64,000 nucleotides of DNA from Hungatella sp. UBA7603 (GTDB lineage Bacteria; Bacillota; Clostridia; Lachnospirales; Lachnospiraceae): assembly GCA_002478865.1 (NCBI GenBank), contig DLJZ01000030.1, positions 1 to 64,000 of the forward strand, in the 5' to 3' direction. The notes beneath the pieces were generated by a model. The model had not been told where the DNA came from. It was given only the letters and a program-made list of their open reading frames with translations, and ran no database searches. How positions within the stretch are numbered: the stretch's first letter is position 1; each line of letters opens with the position of its first letter. This document shows, piece by piece, positions 38,821-47,463 of the stretch. Both the position numbers and the translations under genes were made by a program.

Positions 38821-39606
38821 TTATTTATTGTCCGTTTCTTGCTGATTCTGATGATATACCTGGCGATAGTATTCCTCCAGGGATTTCTCCACCTTGTTGC
38901 TTTGGGTGATCAGGATCTCTACACGACGATTTATCTCTCCCCCATTTTCCGTGCCAAGTGGTGCGATAGGACGGTACTGACCAAAACTTATACTCACCAG
39001 TTTTTCTGGAGAAACAGCATTCCTGCTTTGTAGATAGATGACCACTTCCGCGGAACGCTGGGCAGAAAGCATCCTGTCATTGCGAATATTATTAGGCCTT
39101 TCAGGATTAACCTGGGAAGTGTGCCCCAAAACCTGTATTCCTTTAATGGTACTGTCCGCTCTGGATAATACCCCAGCAAATTGATCCAGCAGTTCTTTGC
39201 CTTCCTGGCGAAGAATGGAGCTGTCACCATCAAAAAATACTTTATCATGAAATGTTATAAAAGTGAAGTCATCTCCTGAAGTAATCTTTACAGAATCTTG
39301 TAGACTCCGTTCTTCAATCACCCGCGTTAACACATGATTAAGCTGGCCAAAATCTGTAATAGTGCCGGCATCAATAGCAGAATCAGAAACGGGATCTCCT
39401 TGCGTTCCATTCATTGGAGGAACTTGCTGGCCCTCCTTTTCAGTCACGCTAGAGTTTACACCCTCCACAAGTATCTTCCATTTATTCTGGTCAATGTAAG
39501 AAACAGAATACAAAAGGATAAAAAAACATAAAAGCAGAGTAACAATAACGCCATATGTATCCAGCCATCCTCCAGGCTCTTCTTGTTTCCTGTCCTTTTT
39601 TATCAT
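38821..39606 (-). CDS. motB: Stator protein MotB with Val in place of the conserved plug aspartate
   Basis: Stator subunit anchoring MotA to peptidoglycan: one N-terminal transmembrane helix (about 20-38) and a C-terminal OmpA-like domain (about 110-250, with FFDGDSSILRQEG, LGHTSQ, RSAEVVIYL and NRRVEILI). In the family the helix begins W-L-x-x-Y-x-D-x-x-TLLL, and that Asp binds the driving ion. Here the segment reads WLDTYGVIVTLLLCFF, with Val20 (codon GTT at 39549-39547) at the Asp position and an Asp16 four residues earlier. The rest looks intact. Either the site is displaced by one helical turn, or this stator is inactive, or the base is an error. Confidence 0.92.
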   Translation of the reverse strand: MIKKDRKQEEPGGWLDTYGVIVTLLLCFFILLYSVSYIDQNKWKILVEGVNSSVTEKEGQQVPPMNGTQGDPVSDSAIDAGTITDFGQLNHVLTRVIEERSLQDSVKITSGDDFTFITFHDKVFFDGDSSILRQEGKELLDQFAGVLSRADSTIKGIQVLGHTSQVNPERPNNIRNDRMLSAQRSAEVVIYLQSRNAVSPEKLVSISFGQYRPIAPLGTENGGEINRRVEILITQSNKVEKSLEEYYRQVYHQNQQETDNK

Positions 39607-39644
39607 ATAACCACCTGTTTTTTTCCTTGTAGCTGGAACCGGTC

Positions 39645-40454
39645 TTATGAAACAGCACCTGTGTCGTCTGCCCCGGTACTTCCATTTCTCATATATTTTT
39701 TCTGCTGGTTCTGCGATAAATAAGAGAAAAGCTTTTCCACCAGAAATTTCGGATTATCTCCTGCTTGTATCGACAATACACCTTCTATAATAATCTGCTT
39801 ATAAAGAACTTCTTCCTCATTGCGGATTCGAAGTTTTTTGGCCATTGGTGCAAATATCAGATGAGCCAGAATGCATCCATAGAACGTAGCTAACAGTGCA
39901 GTGGACATATCTGCTCCAATACCGCCTGCGCCTTGCTCTATATTAAGTCCCTTCAGCATATTCACCAGTCCCACAAGAGTTCCCACCAGACCAAAAGCAG
40001 GTGCAAGTGAGGTACATCTCTCATAAATACTGATCTGCTGTTCGTGACGATCAATCAACGCATTCACTTCCCCTTCCAATATCTCCCTGATCCGCTCAGC
40101 ATCCACTGCATCTACGATGAGCATAACACTTTGCTTTAAAAATGGATCACGTATGGAACCCGCCTGTTCTTCTAAAATAAGAAGTCCTCTTTTTCTGGCA
40201 GTCTGGGCCATGTCTGCAAATTTATAGATAACCTCACCATGATTGTATTTCTGAGATCCAAACATAATACCAACATGCTTAGGAATTTGGGCTAGCATTC
40301 TAAATGGATAACTGGCAATGAGCGCAGCTGCAGTCCCTCCGATAACAATGATAACACTGGGTATATCAATAAAATTGCCTACTTTATCTGCCCCAATTCC
40401 TATAACGATCAAGACAGCGCCCAGTATCCACCCTATGATCAAAGATACATCCAT
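39645..40454 (-). CDS. motA: Stator protein MotA
   Basis: Ion-channel stator subunit with four transmembrane helices. The cytoplasmic loop contains the Arg/Glu pair region ARKRGLLILEE that contacts FliG. The channel prolines are present in SLAPAFGLVGTL and HLIFAPMAKKL. The start at ATG 40454 follows GGGAGGG; the longer frame overlaps flbD. Complete and canonical, unlike its partner MotB. Confidence 0.95.
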   Translation of the reverse strand: MDVSLIIGWILGAVLIVIGIGADKVGNFIDIPSVIIVIGGTAAALIASYPFRMLAQIPKHVGIMFGSQKYNHGEVIYKFADMAQTARKRGLLILEEQAGSIRDPFLKQSVMLIVDAVDAERIREILEGEVNALIDRHEQQISIYERCTSLAPAFGLVGTLVGLVNMLKGLNIEQGAGGIGADMSTALLATFYGCILAHLIFAPMAKKLRIRNEEEVLYKQIIIEGVLSIQAGDNPKFLVEKLFSYLSQNQQKKYMRNGSTGADDTGAVS

Positions 40455-40485
40455 GAATACCCTCCCATTTTCATTTAATCTTAGA

Positions 40486-40689
40486 TCAGTCTTCCATCTT
40501 CCGTGCGCTTGCACAGATTCTTGCATTAAATTCTACTGTCCGGGCAATGATCTCATCCACACTTTCCTGTACAACATAATGCTTTCCGTTTACCAGTATC
40601 ACATTGGATTCTGGTATGGATTCAATCCGTTCAATCTGCATGCAGTTGATTACAAACTCTTCCCCATTTAGTCTTGTCAAATGAATCAC
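40486..40689 (-). CDS. flbD: Flagellar protein FlbD (SwrD-like)
   Basis: Small 67-residue protein that starts MIHLTRLNGEEFVINCMQIE and continues IPESNVILVNGKHYVVQES, the conserved FlbD pattern. In Bacillus the orthologue SwrD raises stator force. GTG start at 40689 behind GGGGAGGGG. Its location between flgE and motA is standard. Confidence 0.9.
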   Translation of the reverse strand: MIHLTRLNGEEFVINCMQIERIESIPESNVILVNGKHYVVQESVDEIIARTVEFNARICASARKMED

Positions 40690-40751
40690 AGCTTGGTCCC
40701 CTCCCCTTTTGTCAGGAGAGGCATTGTATGCCTCTCCATATTATGAAAAAC

Positions 40752-42362
40752 TTATCGCTTCAGATTCACCAGTTCCTCTAACATTTGGTCTGTTACCGTG
40801 ATGATTTTTGAGTTTGCCTGGAAACCTCTTTGGGTGGTGATCATATCTGTCATTTCAGTTGAAAGATCTACTTTTGCCATTTCTAAGTAGTTTCCAAGGA
40901 TTCTTCCTTGAGAACCACCAGCTTCATATACACTTACATTACCAGCACTGGCGCCGACGGTGTAATAATATCCACTGTCCTTTTCAAGACCTCCGGTATT
41001 TGGTACGCTACCTAATGCTATCTTTCCAATGACAACTGTAGCATTATCGCTTGTTGTTCCAACAATGGTTCCATCTTGTTGTATTTTATAGTTTGAAAAT
41101 TCAGCTACACCATCTGTATCAGAGGTAGAAGTTCCCTGGCTTTTTGAATTAGCTTCCAGAGCAGTTTTGTATGTGCTATCTGCTGATTTTAAGGCCTCTT
41201 GTGCAGCTGTTAATTTAGAATCCTTGTCAGCAACATTTAATTCTTTCGTAGTCAAAATTCCCTGCAATGAATCTGATTCTGTACCTGAAAGAAATGTTTG
41301 CGCTTTTTCTAAATCCACTGTTGAATTTGCTAAAGCAGTCTTTAAAGCAGCATAGGCTGTTGTGTCAGTTGGATCCCCAGCTTGAAGAGCATTGTAATCT
41401 GAAGTATATTTGTTAATGATAGCCTTAAGTCCAGCATCATCTGTATAAGAACCGTAAGGATTTTTTAAATTTACCTTAGCCTTTGCACTGAGTAATTCAA
41501 AATTCTTTTGATCATATTTTAATTTGGCTTCAGAGTAAGCTTTTTGTTTAGTTCCAAGCGGATCCCCGGTAGTATCATTTTTATACTCAGAATATAAGCT
41601 ATCCATGGTTGTTTTTAGAGTATTTAATTCAGTATTGAGCGTTCCAATATTATTCGCTTTGTAAGCTGCATCATAAAGTGTTTTTGCTTCAAAATATTCC
41701 TGCCTTGCAGTACCTGCTGCAAGAATGGCGGTATTTACAGCTGCTTGGGCTTTATCTAATGCCGTTTTCGCATTTGCAAGTGCAGTACTGCTTTTACCTT
41801 TCGTAACTGCCTCCATATCTGCTTTGGTAGGAAGTTTTAGAGGTGATAACGACCCTTTTGCCAGGTTTGGATCGCCCGTATACTGATTGTTTTGGAATCC
41901 ATAGACATAATTACCACCATCATCAACCAGATAACCATTTGGATCCACTTTAAATTTACCAACTCTGGAAAGATACAAGCCACTGGACTTAACCGCATCT
42001 TCCGTGTCAAGAGAAATATTACCATCACTTAACATTGGCCCTACCAGGAAAAAACCAGTTCCATCAATCATACAGTCCAATCCGTTTGAGGACGGTGACA
42101 TACCACCTGTACCAAAATCGTAAGCAATAGAACCTGTTGTTACACCATAACCAACCTGGTTTGCATTTACTGCACCATATCCTCCGTTCTTTGTATCACC
42201 TGAGGAACCTGAGGAAGTGGACTGATACATGGCATCTTTAAAGGACATGCTCGCAGATTTAAACCCCCATGTATTAACATTCGCAATATTATTACCGATA
42301 ACGTCCATCTTTGACTGATGTGCTTTAAGTCCTGCAACACCAGCGAACATTGATTTAACCAT
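40752..42362 (-). CDS. flgE: Flagellar hook protein FlgE with a long helical insertion
   Basis: Hook subunit exported by the flagellar apparatus. The N-terminal rod/hook signature (AHQSKMDVIGNNIANVNTWGFK) and the C-terminal core (FSNYKIQQDGTIVG ... EMTDMITTQRGFQANSKIITVTD) are typical. Between LKLPTKADME (about 182) and about residue 412 there is an Ala/Lys/Asp/Thr-rich stretch predicted to be long amphipathic helices (coding 41819-41127). It replaces the usual beta-rich variable domain. Length is 536. Consequently the surface of the hook should differ from typical hooks. AAGGAAA precedes the ATG. Confidence 0.95.
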   Translation of the reverse strand: MVKSMFAGVAGLKAHQSKMDVIGNNIANVNTWGFKSASMSFKDAMYQSTSSGSSGDTKNGGYGAVNANQVGYGVTTGSIAYDFGTGGMSPSSNGLDCMIDGTGFFLVGPMLSDGNISLDTEDAVKSSGLYLSRVGKFKVDPNGYLVDDGGNYVYGFQNNQYTGDPNLAKGSLSPLKLPTKADMEAVTKGKSSTALANAKTALDKAQAAVNTAILAAGTARQEYFEAKTLYDAAYKANNIGTLNTELNTLKTTMDSLYSEYKNDTTGDPLGTKQKAYSEAKLKYDQKNFELLSAKAKVNLKNPYGSYTDDAGLKAIINKYTSDYNALQAGDPTDTTAYAALKTALANSTVDLEKAQTFLSGTESDSLQGILTTKELNVADKDSKLTAAQEALKSADSTYKTALEANSKSQGTSTSDTDGVAEFSNYKIQQDGTIVGTTSDNATVVIGKIALGSVPNTGGLEKDSGYYYTVGASAGNVSVYEAGGSQGRILGNYLEMAKVDLSTEMTDMITTQRGFQANSKIITVTDQMLEELVNLKR

Positions 42363-42439
42363 ATGCTTTTTCCTTTCTTTACATCACCGTTCTCCTTATG
42401 TCAATCGGACATATAGGATAAGCCCCCTTAACGGTCCGG

Positions 42440-42814
42440 CTATAGCAAAACGGCACTGTCGATCTTAGTAAATATATTTTCTTTCATTTCATTGCCAGAC
42501 ATCGTAGTTACAACCGTGTTATTGGGAACATTCACAATAAAAGCTCCCCGCTCACTTATGATTACTACATCCTTGGCACCTTTTAACCGGGCTTTTTCAA
42601 CTGCGGACTTTAAGTCATTTAAAAATGCATCAGACATCTCAATCCCTCTTTCATTCACCCGTTCTGCCGCATGACGGGAAAAATGAAGATCACCGCTTTT
42701 ATTAATGCGTTCCTGAAGCATATCACCAAAGCTACTGCCACAACCTGACATTGCTGTAGAACTGCGAAGCTTAAGCTGCCTGACGTCCTCATATTGGTTT
42801 ATTTTTTCAATCAT
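42440..42814 (-). CDS. Conserved flagellar operon protein (TIGR02530-like)
   Basis: A 124-residue cytoplasmic protein with the family's core LHFSRHAAERVNERGIEMSDAFLNDLKSAVEKARLKGAKDVVIISERGAFIVNVPNNTVVTTM (motif RHAxxRxxxRGI). It lies between flgD and flgE, where such small proteins are found in clostridial operons. Function is unknown. AGGTGAT precedes the ATG. The 77-base gap to flgE holds no further gene. Confidence 0.85.
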   Translation of the reverse strand: MIEKINQYEDVRQLKLRSSTAMSGCGSSFGDMLQERINKSGDLHFSRHAAERVNERGIEMSDAFLNDLKSAVEKARLKGAKDVVIISERGAFIVNVPNNTVVTTMSGNEMKENIFTKIDSAVLL

Positions 42815-42828
42815 GTAGCATCACCTGT

Positions 42829-43539
42829 CTAATCTTTGGCCTTATTATCAGTTGTTTCTGTATCAGTGCTCGTATCATAAACAGTGACAATATCGGAAAC
42901 AGCATAGCTATTCGTTGTATCTCCCTCCAAGTATAACTTTGGAATACCATCATGGATTTCAATTTTAGCTACAGTTCCTTCTTTTTTCACCGCGATTCCA
43001 TTCGCGTCTTTACCAGTCACCATTACTTTTTTTCCAACCATAGAAGTTCCGTAATTAATGGTGTTTATTTTTGAAAAATCATCCATCGCTGTCGATGCAT
43101 TATCATAAACAGACATAATACTTGAAACGGCATAACTATTGGTCGTATCACCACTCAAATACAGCTTAGGAGTGCCATTATAAATATCTACTCTATCTAC
43201 AGTTCCTTGTTTATTTACCAGACTGCCATCTTTATCCGTATAAGCTATCGACACCTTCTTACCCATCATTGAAGTACCATAATTAATCGTGTTGACCTTC
43301 GCAGAATCATCCATTGCAGTTGAGAAATTTTGCATCGCCTGCATCATGGCAATCTGGGTCATCTGGGTCATCATCTCTGAGTTGTCCATGGGGTTTGACA
43401 TATCTTGGTTCTGAAGCTGAGCTGCCAAAAGTTTAAAAAAGCTTTCTGTGCTTAGATCGCTGTTCTTTTTGGCTGTCGTTTCCCCTGTTACCTGGTTCGT
43501 TTTCGCTGCTGCCGCAGTATTTATTGGATCCACTGCCAT
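42829..43539 (-). CDS. flgD: Hook-capping/scaffold protein FlgD with duplicated C-terminal domain
   Basis: Assembly scaffold at the tip of the growing hook. The N-terminal part contains STESFFKLLAAQLQNQDMSNPMDNSEMMTQM, the FlgD hallmark. Residues 74-146 and 150-222 are two copies of the same 73-residue segment (INYGTSMMGKKV..., TPKLYLSGDTTNSYAVSS), with a period of 76 codons (228 bases). Clostridial FlgD proteins usually have a single copy of this small beta domain. The duplicates differ at many positions, so the event is not very recent. AAGGAGAT precedes the ATG. Confidence 0.93.
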   Translation of the reverse strand: MAVDPINTAAAAKTNQVTGETTAKKNSDLSTESFFKLLAAQLQNQDMSNPMDNSEMMTQMTQIAMMQAMQNFSTAMDDSAKVNTINYGTSMMGKKVSIAYTDKDGSLVNKQGTVDRVDIYNGTPKLYLSGDTTNSYAVSSIMSVYDNASTAMDDFSKINTINYGTSMVGKKVMVTGKDANGIAVKKEGTVAKIEIHDGIPKLYLEGDTTNSYAVSDIVTVYDTSTDTETTDNKAKD

Positions 43540-43557
43540 TGTTTCATCTCCTTATCC

Positions 43558-44796
43558 CTATTCTGCCTCTTTGAATTCTCCGCTGTAGGAACCAAACATT
43601 CCCAGTCTCAGCTTTTGGGCAAAATCATCGCCACCGTCATCAGATTGCTTCTGGTTTTGCTGCTGACGCTGTTGTTCCTGTCCGCCACCTTGCTGATCCT
43701 GATTGCGGTTATTCAAATAATCCACGTCCGCCTTATCCACAACCACCTGGAATGGACGTTCCACATTGGCTTCCAGTATGTTTCCTATTTCAGTTGCTGA
43801 CTGAGAAATAAGCTTTAACGTCTTACTCTCGGAACAAACAATGGATACGTGCACCTGATTGTTTTCATAAGAAACCTTAAGCAGTATTTTGCCTAAATTG
43901 TGTGGTTCCAGCTGAAGCTCCATGCTGTCTTTTCCAGTTTTAATCTGGCTTAGGATTTGCTTAGATAATCTGTCTTCCAATTCTTCCGGATTGTTTTCAT
44001 TCACAGGCATGGTTACGGTTTTTTCCTCTTGTCCGTGTATCGCATGAACTGGCTCCGGATTCCGACTGTGTAGATTTTCAAAGGCCTTTAAAGTAATTCC
44101 GTCTTCTTCTTTAACTTCTTTTGCCTCTTTTGGTTCGGTCTTTTCATTTTTTACAAATGCTGGTCCAACCGATTCCTTAATAGCCTCGGCAAATCCCGGT
44201 CCGGTTAATGTCTCTTTTTTTACAACACCTGGACCTTCCAATACCATTTGACTCTTCTCTGGAGTAATAGTTTCAGTAAGTTCTGACTTCTTTCCCATCA
44301 GAGCTAAGCCGGGACCTTTTGGTAAAATAACGTTTGTTTGTTTTTTTGATTCATCTGAAATCAGATTTTCAAATCCCTTTGCTACCAAACCCGGGCCCTT
44401 AGTTTCTTCTGTTTGCTTATCTGGGTTAAGTGATTTTAAAAGCTGAGTTGGGTTGATTTTTCCAGATAACTCAAGAGAGTTTTTATTTCCCTGAAAGATT
44501 CCAGGTGATAGAATACTCTGTGTAAATTCTTCCGGCAGCTTTTGCTCCTGAACAGGAACATTATCTTCAGCAACTTTATTATTAGAAGCATTGTTGCCTA
44601 TGTATTGAATACCTGCTTCTTCTCCGTTATTCTTTACCTCTGTTTTGGGATTTTCGGAGCCTGTACTTTTCTTCTGGGTTTTGTCCTTCAACAGATTTTT
44701 GAAACCAGCGATCCCCTCCTCTGTCTTTCCCTCTTTTTTAGAGGACTCTGACTTCGGTTTGTCAATCAGGTCTACATAACTTGTATTCACATTCAT
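43558..44796 (-). CDS. fliK: Hook-length control protein FliK
   Basis: Secreted ruler that switches export to filament proteins. The C-terminal domain (about 265-370) includes the conserved LEDRLSKQILSQIKTGKDSMELQLEPHNLGKILLKV. The N-terminal region is disordered and contains repeats: GPG at residues 134, 161, 188 and 199 (with GPA at 211), and a recurring (G/A)F(K/E)NL at 31, 141 and 238. The tail is Gln-rich. AGGAGG precedes the ATG. Confidence 0.93.
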   Translation of the reverse strand: MNVNTSYVDLIDKPKSESSKKEGKTEEGIAGFKNLLKDKTQKKSTGSENPKTEVKNNGEEAGIQYIGNNASNNKVAEDNVPVQEQKLPEEFTQSILSPGIFQGNKNSLELSGKINPTQLLKSLNPDKQTEETKGPGLVAKGFENLISDESKKQTNVILPKGPGLALMGKKSELTETITPEKSQMVLEGPGVVKKETLTGPGFAEAIKESVGPAFVKNEKTEPKEAKEVKEEDGITLKAFENLHSRNPEPVHAIHGQEEKTVTMPVNENNPEELEDRLSKQILSQIKTGKDSMELQLEPHNLGKILLKVSYENNQVHVSIVCSESKTLKLISQSATEIGNILEANVERPFQVVVDKADVDYLNNRNQDQQGGGQEQQRQQQNQKQSDDGGDDFAQKLRLGMFGSYSGEFKEAE

Positions 44797-44869
44797 TTCT
44801 TTGCCTCCTTTCTTACCTGCCTATTGGCATTATTTTCTATGGTAACTGACAGAGTTATCTCTGACAGGA

Positions 44870-45319
44870 CTACCTACTGTTACGTACTGACATTGTGTTT
44901 GATACAAATTCTTCAATAAACAACTCTTCGCTACGAAGGACTTCTTTATTGTACTGGTCAAGCTTTTTTTCCTTTAACTTTTCAATAGAAGACTTTTCTT
45001 TTTTGGCTTCTACTACTTCATTACGCTTATGCTCTTCTTTTTTCTTCAGCTTTTTTAAAGTTCCTTCTTCAAAAAGAATTCTCTGCTGCATGTAAGTGAT
45101 ATATGACTCATATTCACGCATGGCGCTTACTGCCATACCACAGTGAGTCTCTTCCCGAAACCGGGTGCAGGCAGCTCCTCTTTGTTCAGACAAAGAAAGG
45201 ATCTTTTGCTCTTGCTGGGTTACCTGAGCGAGGATAAGGGCATGTTCGCTTTTCAGATTATCTAAAATCTGATCTTTATAATTTAAAACTGTGTCTAAAG
45301 GAAAACTGAATTTTTTCAT
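44870..45319 (-). CDS. fliJ: Flagellar export chaperone/stalk protein FliJ
   Basis: Cytoplasmic coiled-coil protein that forms the stalk of the FliI ATPase ring and escorts chaperones. 149 residues, nearly all helical and charged: KFSFPLDTVLNYKDQILDNL at the N-terminus, and long heptad stretches rich in K/E after residue 80. Its position after fliI confirms the otherwise poorly conserved family. Confidence 0.9.
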   Translation of the reverse strand: MKKFSFPLDTVLNYKDQILDNLKSEHALILAQVTQQEQKILSLSEQRGAACTRFREETHCGMAVSAMREYESYITYMQQRILFEEGTLKKLKKKEEHKRNEVVEAKKEKSSIEKLKEKKLDQYNKEVLRSEELFIEEFVSNTMSVRNSR

Positions 45320-45340
45320 TTGCAGCTCGCTTTCTCAACC

Positions 45341-46642
45341 TTACCCTAAAATTTCTTTCATCTTATCCAGGATTTCTTCATAGCTGTTGTTTTCCTGTAT
45401 TCCCTGACAAAGGAATTCATTTATCTTATCAATTTTAGCAATTGCAAAATCTAGTTTTGGATTGGTACCGCTTTTATAGGCACCAATAGAAATAAGATCC
45501 TCGTTTTTCTCATAAACACTCAAAATATCTCTGACCCGAGAGGCCATCACACGATGTTCCTCTGATACAACATTGTTCATCAACCTTGAGATACTTGCAC
45601 TTACATCAATAGCTGGAAAATGGTTTGCATTTGCTAATTTTCTGCTAAGTACAATATGACCATCTACAATACCTCGAACCGTATCTGCAATTGGTTCATT
45701 CGTATCATCACCTTCTACCAACACCGTATAGATACCTGTAATAGAACCTTCCTCGAAATTCCCGCTACGTTCTAGAAGTTTAGGGAACTCAGCATATATA
45801 GAAGGCGTATATCCACGAGCCACGGGAGGTTCGCCGATGGCAAGTCCGATTTCTCGTTGAGCCATAGCAAAACGGGTAAGGGAATCCATCATGAGCAATA
45901 CATTCAAGCCTTGGTTTTTAAAATATTCCGCAATGGTAGTCGCTACCAGTGGGCACTTCATACGTAACATGGCTGGCTGATCCGAAGTGGCAACCACCAA
46001 AACAGATCGCTCCATTCCTTCCGGTCCAAGGTCCTTTTCGATGAACTCACGGACCTCTCTGCCTCGCTCTCCAACCAGTGCCACAACATTAATATCTGCT
46101 TTGACATTCCTGGCTATCATTCCAAGCAAAGTACTCTTACCAACACCACTACCCGCAAAAATACCAATACGCTGTCCTTTTCCTATGGTATTCATTCCAT
46201 CAATGGCTTTAACTCCAAATTCCAGCTTTTCAGAAATAGGAGGACGTGTCATGGGATTGATGTATGGATTTTCAACATAGTAAAACTTGGGTGATTCAAA
46301 AGGGCCTTTCCCATCCATGGGTTCTCCCTTTGCATCAATGATACGACCTCTCAAAAAATCGCCTACAGGTATTTTTAAACGGCGCTTCGTATTTCTTACA
46401 AAACTGCCTGCAGCAATACCATTCATATTTTCATATGCCATAAGCTGTATCTTATCATCCTTAAACCCTACTACTTCTACCGGTATCTGTTCCTGCTTGT
46501 CCTCATTGTAGATATAAGCAATGTCACCGATACTGGCTTTACCGCCCGATGCTTCCATGGACATTCCAACAATATTTTCAATTTTACCAATGTGGTCAAT
46601 TGTCTCTGTCTTCATTATAAGATCAGAAAGTTCCTTAAACAT
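45341..46642 (-). CDS. fliI: Flagellum-specific ATPase FliI
   Basis: F1-beta-like ATPase that energises the initial export of substrates. Walker A is GIFAGSGVGKSTLLG, Walker B is in VLLMMDSLTRFAMAQREIGLA, with the GERGREVREFIE motif between. The 433-residue length is standard, and a helical C-terminus contacts FliJ. GGAGG precedes the ATG. The gene lies between fliH and fliJ. Confidence 0.97.
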   Translation of the reverse strand: MFKELSDLIMKTETIDHIGKIENIVGMSMEASGGKASIGDIAYIYNEDKQEQIPVEVVGFKDDKIQLMAYENMNGIAAGSFVRNTKRRLKIPVGDFLRGRIIDAKGEPMDGKGPFESPKFYYVENPYINPMTRPPISEKLEFGVKAIDGMNTIGKGQRIGIFAGSGVGKSTLLGMIARNVKADINVVALVGERGREVREFIEKDLGPEGMERSVLVVATSDQPAMLRMKCPLVATTIAEYFKNQGLNVLLMMDSLTRFAMAQREIGLAIGEPPVARGYTPSIYAEFPKLLERSGNFEEGSITGIYTVLVEGDDTNEPIADTVRGIVDGHIVLSRKLANANHFPAIDVSASISRLMNNVVSEEHRVMASRVRDILSVYEKNEDLISIGAYKSGTNPKLDFAIAKIDKINEFLCQGIQENNSYEEILDKMKEILG

Positions 46643-46656
46643 GGGGGTTCCTCCTG

Positions 46657-47463
46657 CTACAGTCTGGCATTATTGAGTATTCCTTTGATATTTTCAATCT
46701 GAGTATTGACACTTACATCGATAATTTCTTCTGGAAGCTCAATGATACAACTGCCATCTTCTGCATGATCCATGGAGATAATTTTAATATTACCTGAAAT
46801 ATGGGACAATTCGTTTAACAGTCCTACATCTCCCTGCATCATCATCCCTGCATCCTTTTGTGATACATAGATTTTTACCCATTGGGTTTTTTTCAGCTTT
46901 CCTGCCGCTCCTACAATCATTCGTTTTATGATCTCACCGCTTGATTTCAGACTGGTCTGAATTACCTTTTCCGCTATGGTCAGGGTAATTCTCTTTAGGT
47001 CGTCCATGTATTTTTCAAGAAGTTTGTCCTTTTCCCGAGTAATACTTTCTATGGTCGTCCTGACAGTAGTTTTAAATTCTTCCAACTGTAGATCTAACTC
47101 GGTCTTATGATCCTCATAGGCTTTGTTGGTTCCATCAAGCAATCCTGCTTCATAACCTTTTAAGTAGCCGTTCTCTCGCGCTTCCTCTTGAAGCCTTCTA
47201 GCCTCTTCCTCTGCCTGTAAAAGTATCTCTTCTGACCGCTTTGTTGCTTCCTTATATGCATCTGAAGCCTGTTTGTAGATCGATTCTGCTTCTTCTTTCA
47301 GTTTATCTGTTACCTGATCTACAAACGCCTCAGTTGCTAATTCTTCCAATTGTTCCTGTTGCTTAGAAATCTCAATGATATCATCAAACGTTCTGTCAAA
47401 TGCGTATTCCAGAACACGATCACCTGTCCGTGTCCCTTTCATAATATTAGGCAATGATATCAT
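46657..47463 (-). CDS. fliH: Flagellar assembly ATPase regulator FliH
   Basis: Stator-like partner of FliI, linking it to the C-ring. Long helical, Glu-rich N-terminal half (QASDAYKEATKRSEEILLQAEEEARRLQEEA) with a short glycine-containing stretch, then a globular V-ATPase subunit E-like C-terminal domain (about 150-265). The ATG at 47463 follows AAGGGTGG and lies inside the end of fliG (17-base overlap); a GTG at 47472 is less likely. Confidence 0.93.
   Translation of the reverse strand: MISLPNIMKGTRTGDRVLEYAFDRTFDDIIEISKQQEQLEELATEAFVDQVTDKLKEEAESIYKQASDAYKEATKRSEEILLQAEEEARRLQEEARENGYLKGYEAGLLDGTNKAYEDHKTELDLQLEEFKTTVRTTIESITREKDKLLEKYMDDLKRITLTIAEKVIQTSLKSSGEIIKRMIVGAAGKLKKTQWVKIYVSQKDAGMMMQGDVGLLNELSHISGNIKIISMDHAEDGSCIIELPEEIIDVSVNTQIENIKGILNNARL

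Noticed and set aside
39645-40526. Longer start of MotA at 40526
   Set aside because: The first 24 residues are polar and overlap flbD; ATG 40454 follows GGGAGGG and begins the first membrane helix as in other MotA proteins.
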